From assembly GCF_025996515.1 (NCBI RefSeq), contig NZ_BLRH01000035.1:186001-250000 (forward strand): a stretch of 64,000 bases of DNA, read 5' to 3'. Origin of the DNA: Rhizohabitans arisaemae (GTDB lineage: Bacteria > Actinomycetota > Actinomycetes > Streptosporangiales > Streptosporangiaceae). This document shows, one piece after another, positions 47,107-55,449 of the stretch. Each line of letters starts with the position of its first letter. The first letter of the stretch is position 1. The position numbers and the translations under genes are program-made. The notes below the pieces were generated by a model. It was not told the origin of the DNA. It made no database searches and was given only the letters and a program-made list of their open reading frames with translations.

Positions 47107-48084
47107 GTGGCGACGCTCCTGTCGTCCGCGGCCCCGGCCGGCGCGGCATCCGCCGGGCAAGCGGACGGCCGGATCGGCATCCGGTTGATCGAGGCGCCGG
47201 TGAGCCGCCGGGACGATCCCCGCGCGCTCGCCTACATCGTCGACCACCTCAATCCGGGCATGGTCATCGAACGGCGGTTCGAGGTGATCAACAAGTCGCG
47301 GTCGGCGCGGCGCGTCGACCTGTACGCGGGTGGGGCGGACATCGTCGACGGGACGTTCACCGTGGCCAGGGACCGGGAGGCGAACGAACTGAGCGACTGG
47401 ATGTCGCTCGATCGCGACGTGCTGCAGGTGCCGGCGTGGGGGCGGGCCCAGGCCGAGGTGCGGGTGAAGGTGCCGCCGGCCGCCTCACGCGGGGAGCGGT
47501 ACGCGGTGGTCTGGGCGCAGACCGCCGAGGAACCGGGCGGTAGCCGGACGATCCGGACGGTGAGCCGGGTCGGCATCCGCGTCTACCTCGACGTCGGACC
47601 CGGAGGGGAGCCGCCGTCGGACTTCGCCGTCGACCGGCTCACCCCGGAGCGCGCGCCGGACGGTGCCCCGCGACTCGTGGCGGATGTGCGGAACACCGGG
47701 GAACGGGCCCTGGACATCAGCGGATCGCTCTCGCTGTCGGACGGGCCCGGCGGTCTGCGGGCCGGGCCGTTTCCCGTCCAGCAGGGGGTCACGATGTCGC
47801 CGGGCTCGGTCGCCGCGGTCACCGTCACGCTGGACCGGCGGGTGCCGGCCGGGCCGTGGGACGTCTCGCTCACCCTGCGCAGCGGGAAACTGGAGCGCAC
47901 GGCGACCGCGACCGTGACCTTTCCGGGGCGCGGGCGCGGACGGTCCGTGATTCCGTTCTCCTCGGTCCTGTCGCGGTACGGAATGCTCGGCGGACTCGTC
48001 GCGGTACCGTTGGCGCTCGGGGTCGTCGCGGTGGTCCGCCGCCGGAGAGCCGCCCGCGGGCCGGCCGAACCGGACGGCCGCTGA
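47107..48084 (+). CDS. DUF916/WxLIP-like membrane-anchored protein
   Basis: At least 325 aa. N-terminal domain GRIGIRLIEAPVS..YIVDHLNPGM, a conserved WMSLDRDVLQVPAWG region and VKVPPAASRGERYAVVWAQT resemble the WxL-interacting protein peptidoglycan-binding domain. A second beta domain (PRLVADVRNTGERALDISG) precedes one TM and an Arg-rich tail (LGVVAVVRRRRAARG). GTG 47107 gives a signal without a basic N-region; reading upstream adds RCRSLLAGFALG, with the only near-start ATT at 47068 inside the previous gene. Start therefore uncertain. Lies between two WxL-like genes. Confidence 0.7.
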   Translation: MATLLSSAAPAGAASAGQADGRIGIRLIEAPVSRRDDPRALAYIVDHLNPGMVIERRFEVINKSRSARRVDLYAGGADIVDGTFTVARDREANELSDWMSLDRDVLQVPAWGRAQAEVRVKVPPAASRGERYAVVWAQTAEEPGGSRTIRTVSRVGIRVYLDVGPGGEPPSDFAVDRLTPERAPDGAPRLVADVRNTGERALDISGSLSLSDGPGGLRAGPFPVQQGVTMSPGSVAAVTVTLDRRVPAGPWDVSLTLRSGKLERTATATVTFPGRGRGRSVIPFSSVLSRYGMLGGLVAVPLALGVVAVVRRRRAARGPAEPDGR

Positions 48085-48113
48085 CCGCGCCGGAGGGAGA
48101 ACCGGGGGAGAAC

Positions 48114-48647
48114 ATGCGGAAACGGGCCGCGATATCGGCCGTGGTGCTGGCTGTGGTTCCGACCCTGACGCCGACGTCGTCGGCCGTCGCCGGGGCCGCC
48201 GTTCCCGACAGGCTTCTCTCTCTGGACATCACGGTGCCGTCCGGGTCGGTCTCCCTGGGCCACGGCGGTCCCGGAAGCGTGCTGGAGGGCGCGCTGGGCC
48301 AGGTCACCGTGGCCGACACCCGGCTGGGCATCACCTCGAACTGGACGGCTTCGGTGCACGCGACCGACTTCACCGGCGGCGGGCGCACCATCTCCGTGAG
48401 CAACGTGGCCTACTGGTCCGGTCCGGCCGTGGTGGCCCAGGGAGGCGGGATCTTCACCCCGGGGCAGGCCACCCGGGCGGCCCGGATGACGCTGGGCGGC
48501 AGCGGCGCGCCGGTCACGGCCTTCAGCCACTCGGGCGGCCTGTTGACCGGGAGCACCGGGGCGTGGAACCCGCAGCTCGTCGTCTCCGTTCCGTTCAGCA
48601 CGCAGAACGGCGACTACCGCGGGACGGTGACCCACTCGGTCGTCTAG
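48114..48647 (+). CDS. WxL-domain-like secreted protein 2
   Basis: 177 aa from ATG 48114 (GGGGGAG upstream). Signal peptide MRKRAAISAVVLAVVP, cleavage near SSAVAG. Paralogue of WxL-like protein 1: NWTASVHATDF (W77), YWSGPAVVAQGGGIFTPGQAT, and WNPQLVVSVPF (W151) then GDYRGTVTHSVV. Both copies flank the DUF916-like gene, the arrangement in which WxL proteins and WxLIP assemble on the cell wall in Firmicutes. Confidence 0.7.
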   Translation: MRKRAAISAVVLAVVPTLTPTSSAVAGAAVPDRLLSLDITVPSGSVSLGHGGPGSVLEGALGQVTVADTRLGITSNWTASVHATDFTGGGRTISVSNVAYWSGPAVVAQGGGIFTPGQATRAARMTLGGSGAPVTAFSHSGGLLTGSTGAWNPQLVVSVPFSTQNGDYRGTVTHSVV

Positions 48648-48657
48648 CGGCTCCGGC

Positions 48658-49248
48658 TCAGCGGCTGCCGCCGGGTTTCCACAGCACCTCGTTTCCCTCC
48701 GCGGCGAGCCGGCAGAAGATGAAGAGCAGGTCGGAGAGGCGGTTGAGGTATTTCACCGTGAGCGGGTTCATGTCCTCGTGCGTCTCCAGCGCCTGCCAGG
48801 CGGTGCGCTCGGCCCGCCGGGCCACGGTCCTGGCGACGTGGAGCAGCGCGGCGCCGGGCGTGCCCCCGGGGAGGATGAAGCTCCGTAGCGGCTTGAGCTC
48901 CTCGTTGAACTCATCGCATTCCGCCTCAAGCCTGTCGATGTAGGCCTGGTCAATCCGGAGCGGCGGAAACTCGGGGTTCTCCACCACCGGCGTGCACAGG
49001 TCGGCGCCGAGGTCGAAGAGCTCGTTCTGCACCCGGCCGAGCACGTCGTTCAGTTCGGGGGCGAGATCCCCCATCGTGACCGCGACGCCGATCGCCGCGT
49101 TCGCCTCGTCGACGTCGGCGTAGGCGGCCAGCCGCGGGTCGGTCTTGGACGTCCGGCTCATGTCGCCGAGGGCGGTGGTGCCGTCGTCGCCGGTCCGGGT
49201 GTAGATCCGGGACAGGACGACCGGCTGGTCTTTATCGGCTCTGGTCAT
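48658..49248 (-). CDS. Cob(I)alamin adenosyltransferase, PduO type
   Basis: 196 aa. Makes adenosylcobalamin from cob(I)alamin and ATP. N-terminal ATP motif IYTRTGDDGTTALGDMSR, the conserved RVQNELFDLGADLC and ARTVARRAER are typical. ATG 49248 chosen; GTG 49257 is 9 nt upstream and equally possible, neither with a clear ribosome site. Supplies the cofactor for methylmalonyl-CoA mutase, whose accessory genes mce and meaB are at the right end of the window. Confidence 0.95.
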   Translation of the reverse strand: MTRADKDQPVVLSRIYTRTGDDGTTALGDMSRTSKTDPRLAAYADVDEANAAIGVAVTMGDLAPELNDVLGRVQNELFDLGADLCTPVVENPEFPPLRIDQAYIDRLEAECDEFNEELKPLRSFILPGGTPGAALLHVARTVARRAERTAWQALETHEDMNPLTVKYLNRLSDLLFIFCRLAAEGNEVLWKPGGSR

Positions 49249-49257
49249 GTTTGTCAC

Positions 49258-49618
49258 GCTATCGCGGGCCGCCGCGATGCCGGACTCCTGCCTCCGCTCC
49301 TGTCGCGGGACGCGGCGCCCAGGTTCGTTGTCAGGATGATTACGTTATGACATCGTGTGACTACGTGGCGCGATCGTCATGGTTGGATGGGTCCGTGGCG
49401 AACGGTCACGGTCGGCCAAGGCCGGACGGCCCTACTTGAGGGGATGACATGGGTGTCCGGGGGTTTCCTGAGGCGAGCCGTCTCGGGGTGCTTGTGGGCA
49501 CTCGGCACCGTGCGTCGTGCGCGGGAGGTCATCCCAGGTGGAGAAGGGTGTCATCCGGGGCGATCCGGCGGCTCTCGGTCACTGCGGAGTCTCCGGCGGC
49601 CCGAATGGCCTGAACACG
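49258..49618. other. Intergenic stretch, no gene seen
   Basis: About 360 bp upstream of the adenosyltransferase. I see no coding bias in any frame and no RNA gene. A low-GC patch near 49330-49365 (GATTACGTTATGACATC) could hold a promoter for the adenosyltransferase, and TGACCTCC/GGAGGTCA-type short repeats occur, but nothing firm. Confidence 0.3.
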
Positions 49619-49653
49619 GGTGCCCGGCGGTCATCGGGGGTCCGCCGGGCACC
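49619..49653. terminator. Strong hairpin, terminator-like
   Basis: Perfect 12-bp stem GGTGCCCGGCGG (49619-49630) / CCGCCGGGCACC (49642-49653), 11-nt loop, followed on the + strand by TCTCATAT. It is the outer of two tandem hairpins past the TetR gene. Confidence 0.65.
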
Positions 49654-49664
49654 TCTCATATAGA

Positions 49665-49694
49665 GGGGGCGGGTCACGGTGGTGGCCCGCCCCC
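49665..49694 (-). terminator. Terminator hairpin of the TetR gene
   Basis: Perfect 9-bp stem GGGGGCGGG (49665-49673) / CCCGCCCCC (49686-49694) with a 12-nt loop, 10 nt beyond the TetR stop on the minus strand. A second strong hairpin follows, so termination here is doubled. Confidence 0.65.
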
Positions 49695-49703
49695 GGGCCG
49701 CGT

Positions 49704-50405
49704 TCACGCGCCGAACGCGCGCCGGAAGATGTGGATCGCGGTCGCGGCCAGCCGGTCCACCGGAGGGGGGTCGTCGGCGAGGGTCCAGGCGAGCGAGAGC
49801 TCGTGCATCGAGCCGATCAGCCCGACGGCGAGCAGCCGCAGGTCCTCCCGGGACATCCCGTGCAGGCCCTCGACGGCCTCCTCCACGAACGCCGTGAAGT
49901 CGACGAGCATGAGCCGCCGTACGGCTTGCAGGGCGTCGCCGGCCCGGTTCACCTCCAGATGGAGGATGCGCGCCCGTCGGATGTCCTCGGTCACCCACGC
50001 GAAGTAGCGGGTCAGGCCGTTTTCGATCCGGCTTTCCAGCGTCGGCTCGGCCTGCCGGACCGCGGTGCCCACCACGGTGAGCGACGCTTGGACGCAGCGG
50101 CGGTAGACGGTCTCCATGAGATCTTCGCGCGTGTCGAAATGCTCGTAGAAGGCTCGGGTGGAGATACGGGCGGTCGCGCAGAGTCGCTCGATCGTGGTGG
50201 AACCGAACCCCTCCAGCGCGAAGAGGGTGTAAGCCGCCTCGACCAGGCGTTCGCGGCGATCTTCATATCGTTGCTCAGGGGTCATCCCGCGGTAGGAACG
50301 GCCGTCGGAAAGTGCCGGCGACGCCCATTCCTGCGCCGTGTCCTGATGTGGGGCCCTCACGATATCGGCAAGATCTTTTGACCCGGAAGTGTGAGATGTC
50401 GTCAC
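49704..50405 (-). CDS. TetR family transcriptional regulator
   Basis: Up to 233 aa. HTH at about residues 53-98: RLVEAAYTLFALEGFGSTTI, LCATARISTRAFYEHFDTRE. The helical C-terminal ligand domain shows no specific signature. GTG 50405 lacks a ribosome site; ATG 50285 (MTPEQRYEDRRERL) gives a normal 193-aa TetR and may be the true start. Divergent from the GMC oxidoreductase, so it may regulate that gene; a 15-bp palindrome lies between them (50432-50446). Confidence 0.9.
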   Translation of the reverse strand: MTTSHTSGSKDLADIVRAPHQDTAQEWASPALSDGRSYRGMTPEQRYEDRRERLVEAAYTLFALEGFGSTTIERLCATARISTRAFYEHFDTREDLMETVYRRCVQASLTVVGTAVRQAEPTLESRIENGLTRYFAWVTEDIRRARILHLEVNRAGDALQAVRRLMLVDFTAFVEEAVEGLHGMSREDLRLLAVGLIGSMHELSLAWTLADDPPPVDRLAATAIHIFRRAFGA

Positions 50406-50740
50406 ATAAATGGATTTACCATGCAGATCACATTCAGCTGCTGAATCAGCTCAAGGGATACCGTCTCGATGCGTAACCGCCGTACTCCCCCCGGTATCCG
50501 GCTCCGCACCCAGACAGCGGGTGCGGAGCGTTCCCGGTCATGATCGCCATACGCGTGTCGCCATCCCTCCAGGGCTGACCGGGAGATCTCTCGGCAACGT
50601 ACACCGTTGCTCACGGGGGCGTCCCGGCCCGACGCCCAGCGGATCTTGGGAAATCCACCGGCTCCGCGGGTCGGTCAGGACGCTGACAGGCGTCGGATCC
50701 ACATGGTTGGATCAGCACACCATCGGATTCCGGAGGCGCT
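50406..50740. other. Divergent intergenic region TetR / GMC oxidoreductase
   Basis: 335 bp with no gene seen. Near the TetR side is a palindrome ATTCAGC-T-GCTGAAT (50432-50446), overlapped by AGCTG/CAGCT arms (50437-50451). This is a candidate TetR operator. No other repeat or RNA structure stands out. Confidence 0.4.
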
Positions 50741-52375
50741 GTGTACGACTATGTAATCGTAGGTGCGGGAAGTGCCGGCTGTGTCCTTGCCGCGCGGTTG
50801 TCGGAGGACGAGGACGTCCGCGTGCTGCTTCTGGAGGCCGGGCCGCCGGACGACGACGTCAACATCCAGGTGCCCGCGGCGGTGGGCCGGCTGTTCAAGA
50901 GCGAGCTGGACTGGGACTACGAGACGACCCCGCAGGAACAGGCCGCGGGCCGCTCGGTCTACTGGCCGCGCGGCCGCGTCGTCGGCGGATCCAGCTCGAT
51001 CAACGCCATGATCTACATCCGGGGAAACCAGCTGGACTACGACACCTGGCAGGACGAGTACGGCTGCGCGGGGTGGTCGCACGAGAACATGCTGCCCTAC
51101 TTCATGCGCGCGGAGGACCAGGACCGGGGCGGTTCGCCGCTGCACGGGGTGAACGGGCCGCTCCGGGTCGAGGACCTGCGTCACGTCCACCGCCTCACCA
51201 AGGAGTGGGTGGAGGCCGCGCAGGCCTACGGCCTGTCGGCCAACCCCGACTTCAACGGGGACGCCCAGGACGGGGTCGGACGGTACCAGGTGACGCAGCG
51301 CGCCGGGCGGCGCTGGTCGGCCGCGGACGCCTACCTCCGCCCGGCCCTGGACCGGAAGAACCTGACCGTGGAGACCGGTGCGCTCGTCACCCGGGTGCTC
51401 ATCGAGGACGGCAAGGCGACCGGGGTGGAGTACGTCCTGGACGGGGAGACGGTCCAGGCCGAGGCGGAGCGCGAGGTGGTGCTCTGCGCCGGCGCGGTGA
51501 ACAGCCCGCAGCTGCTGATGCTGTCGGGGGTGGGGCCCGCCGGGCACCTCCGGGAGCACGGGATCGAGGTCGTGGTGGACAGCCCCCGGGTCGGCACCGG
51601 GCTGCAGGACCACCCGGCCGTGGTGGTGATGTGGAAGACACCCGGGGTCAAGGGGCTCTGGGAGGAGGACACCTCCGCGTCGCGGATGAAGTGGAAGCTG
51701 GCCGGACGTGGCCCCCTCACCTCCAACCTGGCCGAGGTGGGAGGCTTCGTCCGGACCCGCCAGGGGTTGCCGGCGCCCGACGTCCAGTTCCACGTCCTGC
51801 CGTCGCCGTTCGCCGACCAGGGACTGACGCCCCCCTCCGAACGCCTGATGTCGGTCCTGGTCACCCTGCTCGCACCGGCCTCCCGAGGTGCGATCACGCT
51901 GAGCTCGGCCGACCCGCAGGACAAGCCGGCGATCGACGCGGGCTACCTCGTCGACCCGGCTGACCTGGAGCCGCTGGTGGCCGGGGTACGCCTGGCCCGG
52001 GAGATCGCGCAGTGCGCGCCGCTCGCCCGCTCCTGCGCCGGGGAGCACACCCCGGGCGAGGAGGTCACGGGTGACGAGGAGCTCCAGGAGTTCGTCCGGT
52101 CCCATCTGATCACCTGCTACCACCCCACCTCCACCTGTGCGATGGGCGGATCGGAGGAGGCGGTGTGCGACCCCGAGCTCCGGGTGCGCGGGGTCGAGGG
52201 GCTTCGCGTGGTCGACGCCTCGGTGATGCCGTCGATCCCCCGGGGCAACACCAACGCGCCGACGATCGCGATCGCCGAGCGGGCCGCCGACCTCATCGCC
52301 GGGCGGGAGCCGCTGGCGCCGCAGGAGTCGGCGTTGCGCTGGGAGCCGACCGGCCGGGACCTGATCCGGGGGTGA
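50741..52375 (+). CDS. GMC family FAD oxidoreductase (choline dehydrogenase-like)
   Basis: 544 aa. Oxidises an alcohol to aldehyde or ketone with FAD. FAD fold DYVIVGAGSAGCVLAARL (G8, G10, G13), GMC signature 1 region WPRGRVVGGSSSINAMIYIRG, signature 2 GAVNSPQLLMLSGVGP, and catalytic-His region TCYHPTSTCAMGG with the C-terminal NTNAPTIAIAERAADLI. The start is GTG 50741. No BetB-type partner is adjacent, so choline is not implied; substrate unknown. Confidence 0.93.
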   Translation: MYDYVIVGAGSAGCVLAARLSEDEDVRVLLLEAGPPDDDVNIQVPAAVGRLFKSELDWDYETTPQEQAAGRSVYWPRGRVVGGSSSINAMIYIRGNQLDYDTWQDEYGCAGWSHENMLPYFMRAEDQDRGGSPLHGVNGPLRVEDLRHVHRLTKEWVEAAQAYGLSANPDFNGDAQDGVGRYQVTQRAGRRWSAADAYLRPALDRKNLTVETGALVTRVLIEDGKATGVEYVLDGETVQAEAEREVVLCAGAVNSPQLLMLSGVGPAGHLREHGIEVVVDSPRVGTGLQDHPAVVVMWKTPGVKGLWEEDTSASRMKWKLAGRGPLTSNLAEVGGFVRTRQGLPAPDVQFHVLPSPFADQGLTPPSERLMSVLVTLLAPASRGAITLSSADPQDKPAIDAGYLVDPADLEPLVAGVRLAREIAQCAPLARSCAGEHTPGEEVTGDEELQEFVRSHLITCYHPTSTCAMGGSEEAVCDPELRVRGVEGLRVVDASVMPSIPRGNTNAPTIAIAERAADLIAGREPLAPQESALRWEPTGRDLIRG

Positions 52376-52435
52376 CCCCGGCGGCCCCGGATCCCGGTGT
52401 CCGCCGATCGGCGGACACCGGTACGGCCCGGCGGC

Positions 52436-53095
52436 TCAGAAGAGGGTGTCCTCGCGGACGATGCCGCGCAGGGCCTCGTAGTCGAGGGTGACGCAGGAGA
52501 TTCCCCGGTCTCCGGCGAGCACCCGGGCCTGGGGCTTGATCTCCTGTGCGGCGAAGATCCCCCGCACCGGGGCGAGCAGCGGGTCCCGGTTGAGCAGTTC
52601 CAGGTACCGGGTGAGCTGCTCGACCCCGTCGATCTCGCCCCGGCGCTTGATCTCCACCGCGACGGTGGCCCCGGCCTCGTCGCGGCAGAGGATGTCGACC
52701 GGGCCGATCGCGGTGGGGTACTCCCGCCGGACCAGGCTCCAGCCTTGGCCGAGGGTGCCGATGTTGTCGGCGAGGAGCTCCTGCAGGTGCGCCTCGACAC
52801 CGTCCTTGCGGAGTCCGGGGTCGACGCCCAGTTCGTGACTGAAGTCGTGGACGACCTCTTCCACGGTGAGGATGAGCCGCTCGCCGGTCTTGCCGTGGGT
52901 GACGGTCCAGGTGTCGCCGTCCTCCTTGAGCTTGCACGGCGGGTTCATCCAGTTGAGCGGCTTGAAGGCACGGTCGTCCGCATGGATGGAGACGGAACCG
53001 TCCGCTTTGATCAAAATGAGGCGGGTGGCCATCGGCAGGTGGGCCGTGAGCCGTCCGACGTAGTCCACACTGCATCGAGCTATGACGAGCCGCAT
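52436..53095 (-). CDS. nucS: Mismatch-specific endonuclease NucS
   Basis: 219 aa from ATG 53095 ([12 protein letters not shown]). NucS/EndoMS carries out non-canonical mismatch repair in actinobacteria lacking MutS/MutL. N-terminal dimerisation/DNA-binding domain includes WMNPPCKL; the C-terminal RecB-like nuclease shows [27 protein letters not shown] (the D, ExK and Q catalytic set). C-terminus EDTLF is the beta-clamp-binding-type tail. Intact. Confidence 0.96.
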   Translation of the reverse strand: MRLVIARCSVDYVGRLTAHLPMATRLILIKADGSVSIHADDRAFKPLNWMNPPCKLKEDGDTWTVTHGKTGERLILTVEEVVHDFSHELGVDPGLRKDGVEAHLQELLADNIGTLGQGWSLVRREYPTAIGPVDILCRDEAGATVAVEIKRRGEIDGVEQLTRYLELLNRDPLLAPVRGIFAAQEIKPQARVLAGDRGISCVTLDYEALRGIVREDTLF

Positions 53096-53113
53096 GGGTG
53101 GCAACCCTACCGC

Positions 53114-53788
53114 TCAGTGGAAGTCGTCGAGGAGGTCATGCAGGTAGTCGGCGGCCTCGCGCATCGCGGTCTCGGCGTCGGAGTCGGCGATGGCGGCGAC
53201 GAGCCGGGAGTGGTCGACGTAGCGCTCCTCGCAGAGCACGTCGCCGACCCCGTGCCGGAGGGTGGCGCGCACGGCGTCGCCGATGTCGGAGTAGAGGTCG
53301 GAGAGGAGGGAGTTGTGCGCGGCGGCCACGATGAGCTGGTGCAGCCGGGCGTCGGCCTCGACGAAGCTGTTGACGTCGCCTCCGGTCCAGGCGGACTCCC
53401 GGCCGGCCAGCGCGGCCTTGATCCCGACGAGATCCTCTTCGGTACGGCGGCGCGCGGCCTGCCGGGCGGCTTCGACCTCCAGGGCCCGGCGGACCTCGAA
53501 GGCCTCCCGGACCTCGCTGGCCGCCACCCGGCGGTGCACGGCTCCCGCGAACTCGTTCCCGGCGCGGACGAAGGTGCCCGATCCCTGACGGATCTCCAGG
53601 AGCCCCGCGTGGGCGAGCGCGCGCACCCCTTCGCGGACGGTGTTCCGTCCCACGCCGAGCGTGGCGGCGAGTTCGGGTTCGGTGGGGATGCGGCTGCCGA
53701 CAGGCCACTCACCGGAGGAGATCTCGGCGCGTAGCTGGGCGATGACCTGGTCGACCAGGGCGGATCGCTGGGTGGATCGAAGTGTCAA
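53114..53788 (-). CDS. FadR/GntR-family regulator (FCD domain)
   Basis: 224 aa from TTG 53788. This start matches family N-termini (TLRSTQRSALVDQVIAQLR) and has GGGAG upstream; the ATG at 53857 would lie inside the proposed operator and its extra codons look non-coding. Winged helix about 10-75 (IPTEPELAATLGVGRNTVRE, LEIRQGSGTFVRA). The FCD ligand domain shows EADARLHQLIVAAAHNSLL with metal-type His residues. Divergent from the MFS transporter it probably controls. Confidence 0.9.
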   Translation of the reverse strand: MTLRSTQRSALVDQVIAQLRAEISSGEWPVGSRIPTEPELAATLGVGRNTVREGVRALAHAGLLEIRQGSGTFVRAGNEFAGAVHRRVAASEVREAFEVRRALEVEAARQAARRRTEEDLVGIKAALAGRESAWTGGDVNSFVEADARLHQLIVAAAHNSLLSDLYSDIGDAVRATLRHGVGDVLCEERYVDHSRLVAAIADSDAETAMREAADYLHDLLDDFH

Positions 53789-53851
53789 CGGAGAACTCCC
53801 GAAAACCGGAATGCGGACCGCGCTGTCGGTGGTTAGTGTAGTCGTTGGTAG

Positions 53852-53896
53852 ATTCATCCTATGAATGGATGACCCGCTTCTTGCTTGATAGGATGA
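53852..53896. promoter_or_regulatory. Candidate GntR operator pair
   Basis: ATTCAT-CCT-ATGAAT (53852-53866) is a 15-bp inverted repeat. The core TCATCCTAT (53854-53862) occurs again inverted as ATAGGATGA (53888-53896), overlapping the ribosome site of the MFS gene. Two sites in opposite orientation between divergent genes suit control by the adjacent FCD regulator. Confidence 0.5.
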
Positions 53897-53902
53897 CACA
53901 TC

Positions 53903-55129
53903 ATGACGACGCTCGCACCGGAGAAGCCGGCCGCGATCGCGGCGCGTGTGCCCGCGAAAGCCGTATGGCTCCTGGTGCTCGGTATCGTGCTCGCCGCCCT
54001 CAACCTCCGCACCGCCGTGACCAGCGTGGGCCCGCTCCTCGGCGACGTTCGGGGCACCCTCGGCCTGTCCGGGCTGCTCACCGGGCTGCTCACCGCCCTC
54101 CCCGTCATCTGCTTCGCCGTCTTCGGCGCATTCACCCCGGCGCTCGCCCGGCGGATCGGTGAGCACCGCCTCCTCCTTTTGGCCCTTGTCACCCTCAGCG
54201 CCGGGCTGGCCGTCCGCGTCATGATCGACTCGGCGGCGTTCTTCCTCGTCGCCAGCACCGTGGCGCTCGCCGGTGGCGCCGTCGGCAACGTGCTCATCCC
54301 CTCCCTGGTCAAGCGGCACTTCCCCACCCGGGTCGGCCTGATGACCACCGTGTACGCGACGGCGCTCGCCGTCGGCACCATGATCGCGGCAGCCGCCACG
54401 ATCCCCATCGAGCGGGCCGCCGGCGGGGACTGGCACCTCGCCCTCGGGAGCTGGGCCGCGCTCGCCGCCGTCGCCGTGATTCCCTGGCTCGCCCTGCGGG
54501 GGCGCGAGCCCGGGCGGACCGCCGAGGCGGGCGGGCACACCCCGATCTCCTCGCTGCTGCGGAGCAGGCTCGGGTGGGCGATGGCCGGATACTTCGGCAG
54601 CCAGTCCCTGGTGGCGTACGTCATGTTCGGCTGGCTCGCCCAGATCCTGCTGGACGGCGGGTACACCGCGGCCGACGCCGGTCTCACCCTCGCGGTCTTC
54701 ACCGGGTTGAGCGTGCCGATCTCGGCGCTGATCCCGGCGCTCGCGGCCCGTCTGGCCGACCAGCGGGTCCTGGTCGTCGTGCTGATCGCCTTCTACGCCG
54801 TCGGCTTCGCCGGCCTGCTGCTGGACCCCTCGTGGATCTGGGCGATGTTCGTCGGGGTGGGGATGGGGTCGTTCCCCCTGGCGCTGACCCTGTTCGCGCT
54901 GCGCAGCCGTACCGCCTCGGCGACCGCCGCGCTGTCGGCGTTCGGCCAGAGCGCCGGATATCTCATCGCCGGGCTCGGTCCCCTTCTGGTGGGTGTCCTC
55001 TACACCGCGACCGGGGGCTGGACGGCGCCGTTCGCCCTGCTCTTCGGCGCGATCGCGATCCAGTTGCTCACCGGCCTGTACGTCGGCGGCCGCCGCTACC
55101 TCGAAGACGAGACCGCCCGCGCCACCTGA
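53903..55129 (+). CDS. MFS transporter, CynX/NimT type
   Basis: 408 aa with about 12 TM segments. The diagnostic NLRTAVTSVGPLLGDV lies after TM1; the loop after TM2 reads ARRIGEHRLLL. CynX/NimT members move cyanate, nitroimidazole or small anions, but substrate is not predictable here. ATG 53903, divergent from a GntR-type regulator, a common pairing in streptomycetes and relatives. A strong hairpin follows at 55165. Confidence 0.9.
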   Translation: MTTLAPEKPAAIAARVPAKAVWLLVLGIVLAALNLRTAVTSVGPLLGDVRGTLGLSGLLTGLLTALPVICFAVFGAFTPALARRIGEHRLLLLALVTLSAGLAVRVMIDSAAFFLVASTVALAGGAVGNVLIPSLVKRHFPTRVGLMTTVYATALAVGTMIAAAATIPIERAAGGDWHLALGSWAALAAVAVIPWLALRGREPGRTAEAGGHTPISSLLRSRLGWAMAGYFGSQSLVAYVMFGWLAQILLDGGYTAADAGLTLAVFTGLSVPISALIPALAARLADQRVLVVVLIAFYAVGFAGLLLDPSWIWAMFVGVGMGSFPLALTLFALRSRTASATAALSAFGQSAGYLIAGLGPLLVGVLYTATGGWTAPFALLFGAIAIQLLTGLYVGGRRYLEDETARAT

Positions 55130-55164
55130 CCGCTTTCGACGTGCGTCGGGAACGAGGCCCGGTA

Positions 55165-55210
55165 CGGCGGAAGGCGTGGTCCGGCATCGCCCGTACCACG
55201 CCTTCCGCCG
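55165..55210 (+). terminator. Strong terminator after the MFS gene
   Basis: Perfect 16-bp stem CGGCGGAAGGCGTGGT (55165-55180) / ACCACGCCTTCCGCCG (55195-55210) with a 14-nt loop, 35 nt after the MFS stop. The rest of the 320-bp spacer holds a second hairpin (55270-55321). Confidence 0.75.
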
Positions 55211-55269
55211 GTTCAGGGCGGGGGTGTCCGGTCTGCGGCCTTTGGCAGCTTGGCCGGGACAGCGTCCGG

Positions 55270-55321
55270 ATGATCATTGTGCTGTCCGCGCCCGCCGGCG
55301 GACACACACCACAACGATCAT
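55270..55321. promoter_or_regulatory. Large inverted repeat before the 3HCDH gene
   Basis: ATGATCATTGTG (55270-55281) pairs with CACAACGATCAT (55310-55321), 11 of 12 bp, and an inner GTCCGC (55284-55289) pairs with GCGGAC (55298-55303). It lies 128 bp before the dehydrogenase start. Could be a leader structure or a wide operator; it is unlike a terminator because the outer arms are AT-rich. Confidence 0.4.
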
Positions 55322-55449
55322 GCGAACGGTGTGCGAGCAACGCCGCCCACGGTTGGGCCACCCTTGACCGGTCCGGTGCCGGGTGCGGGGGAGAAGACGG
55401 GCTCTGGGAGACTGATCGGCGGTTGGTCGGGCCGATGAGGAGCAGTGGT

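Noticed and set aside
53789-53857. N-terminal extension of the GntR regulator from ATG 53857
   Set aside because: The added codons are rare or AT-rich, overlap the operator-like repeat, and family N-termini begin at the TTG with its own ribosome site.
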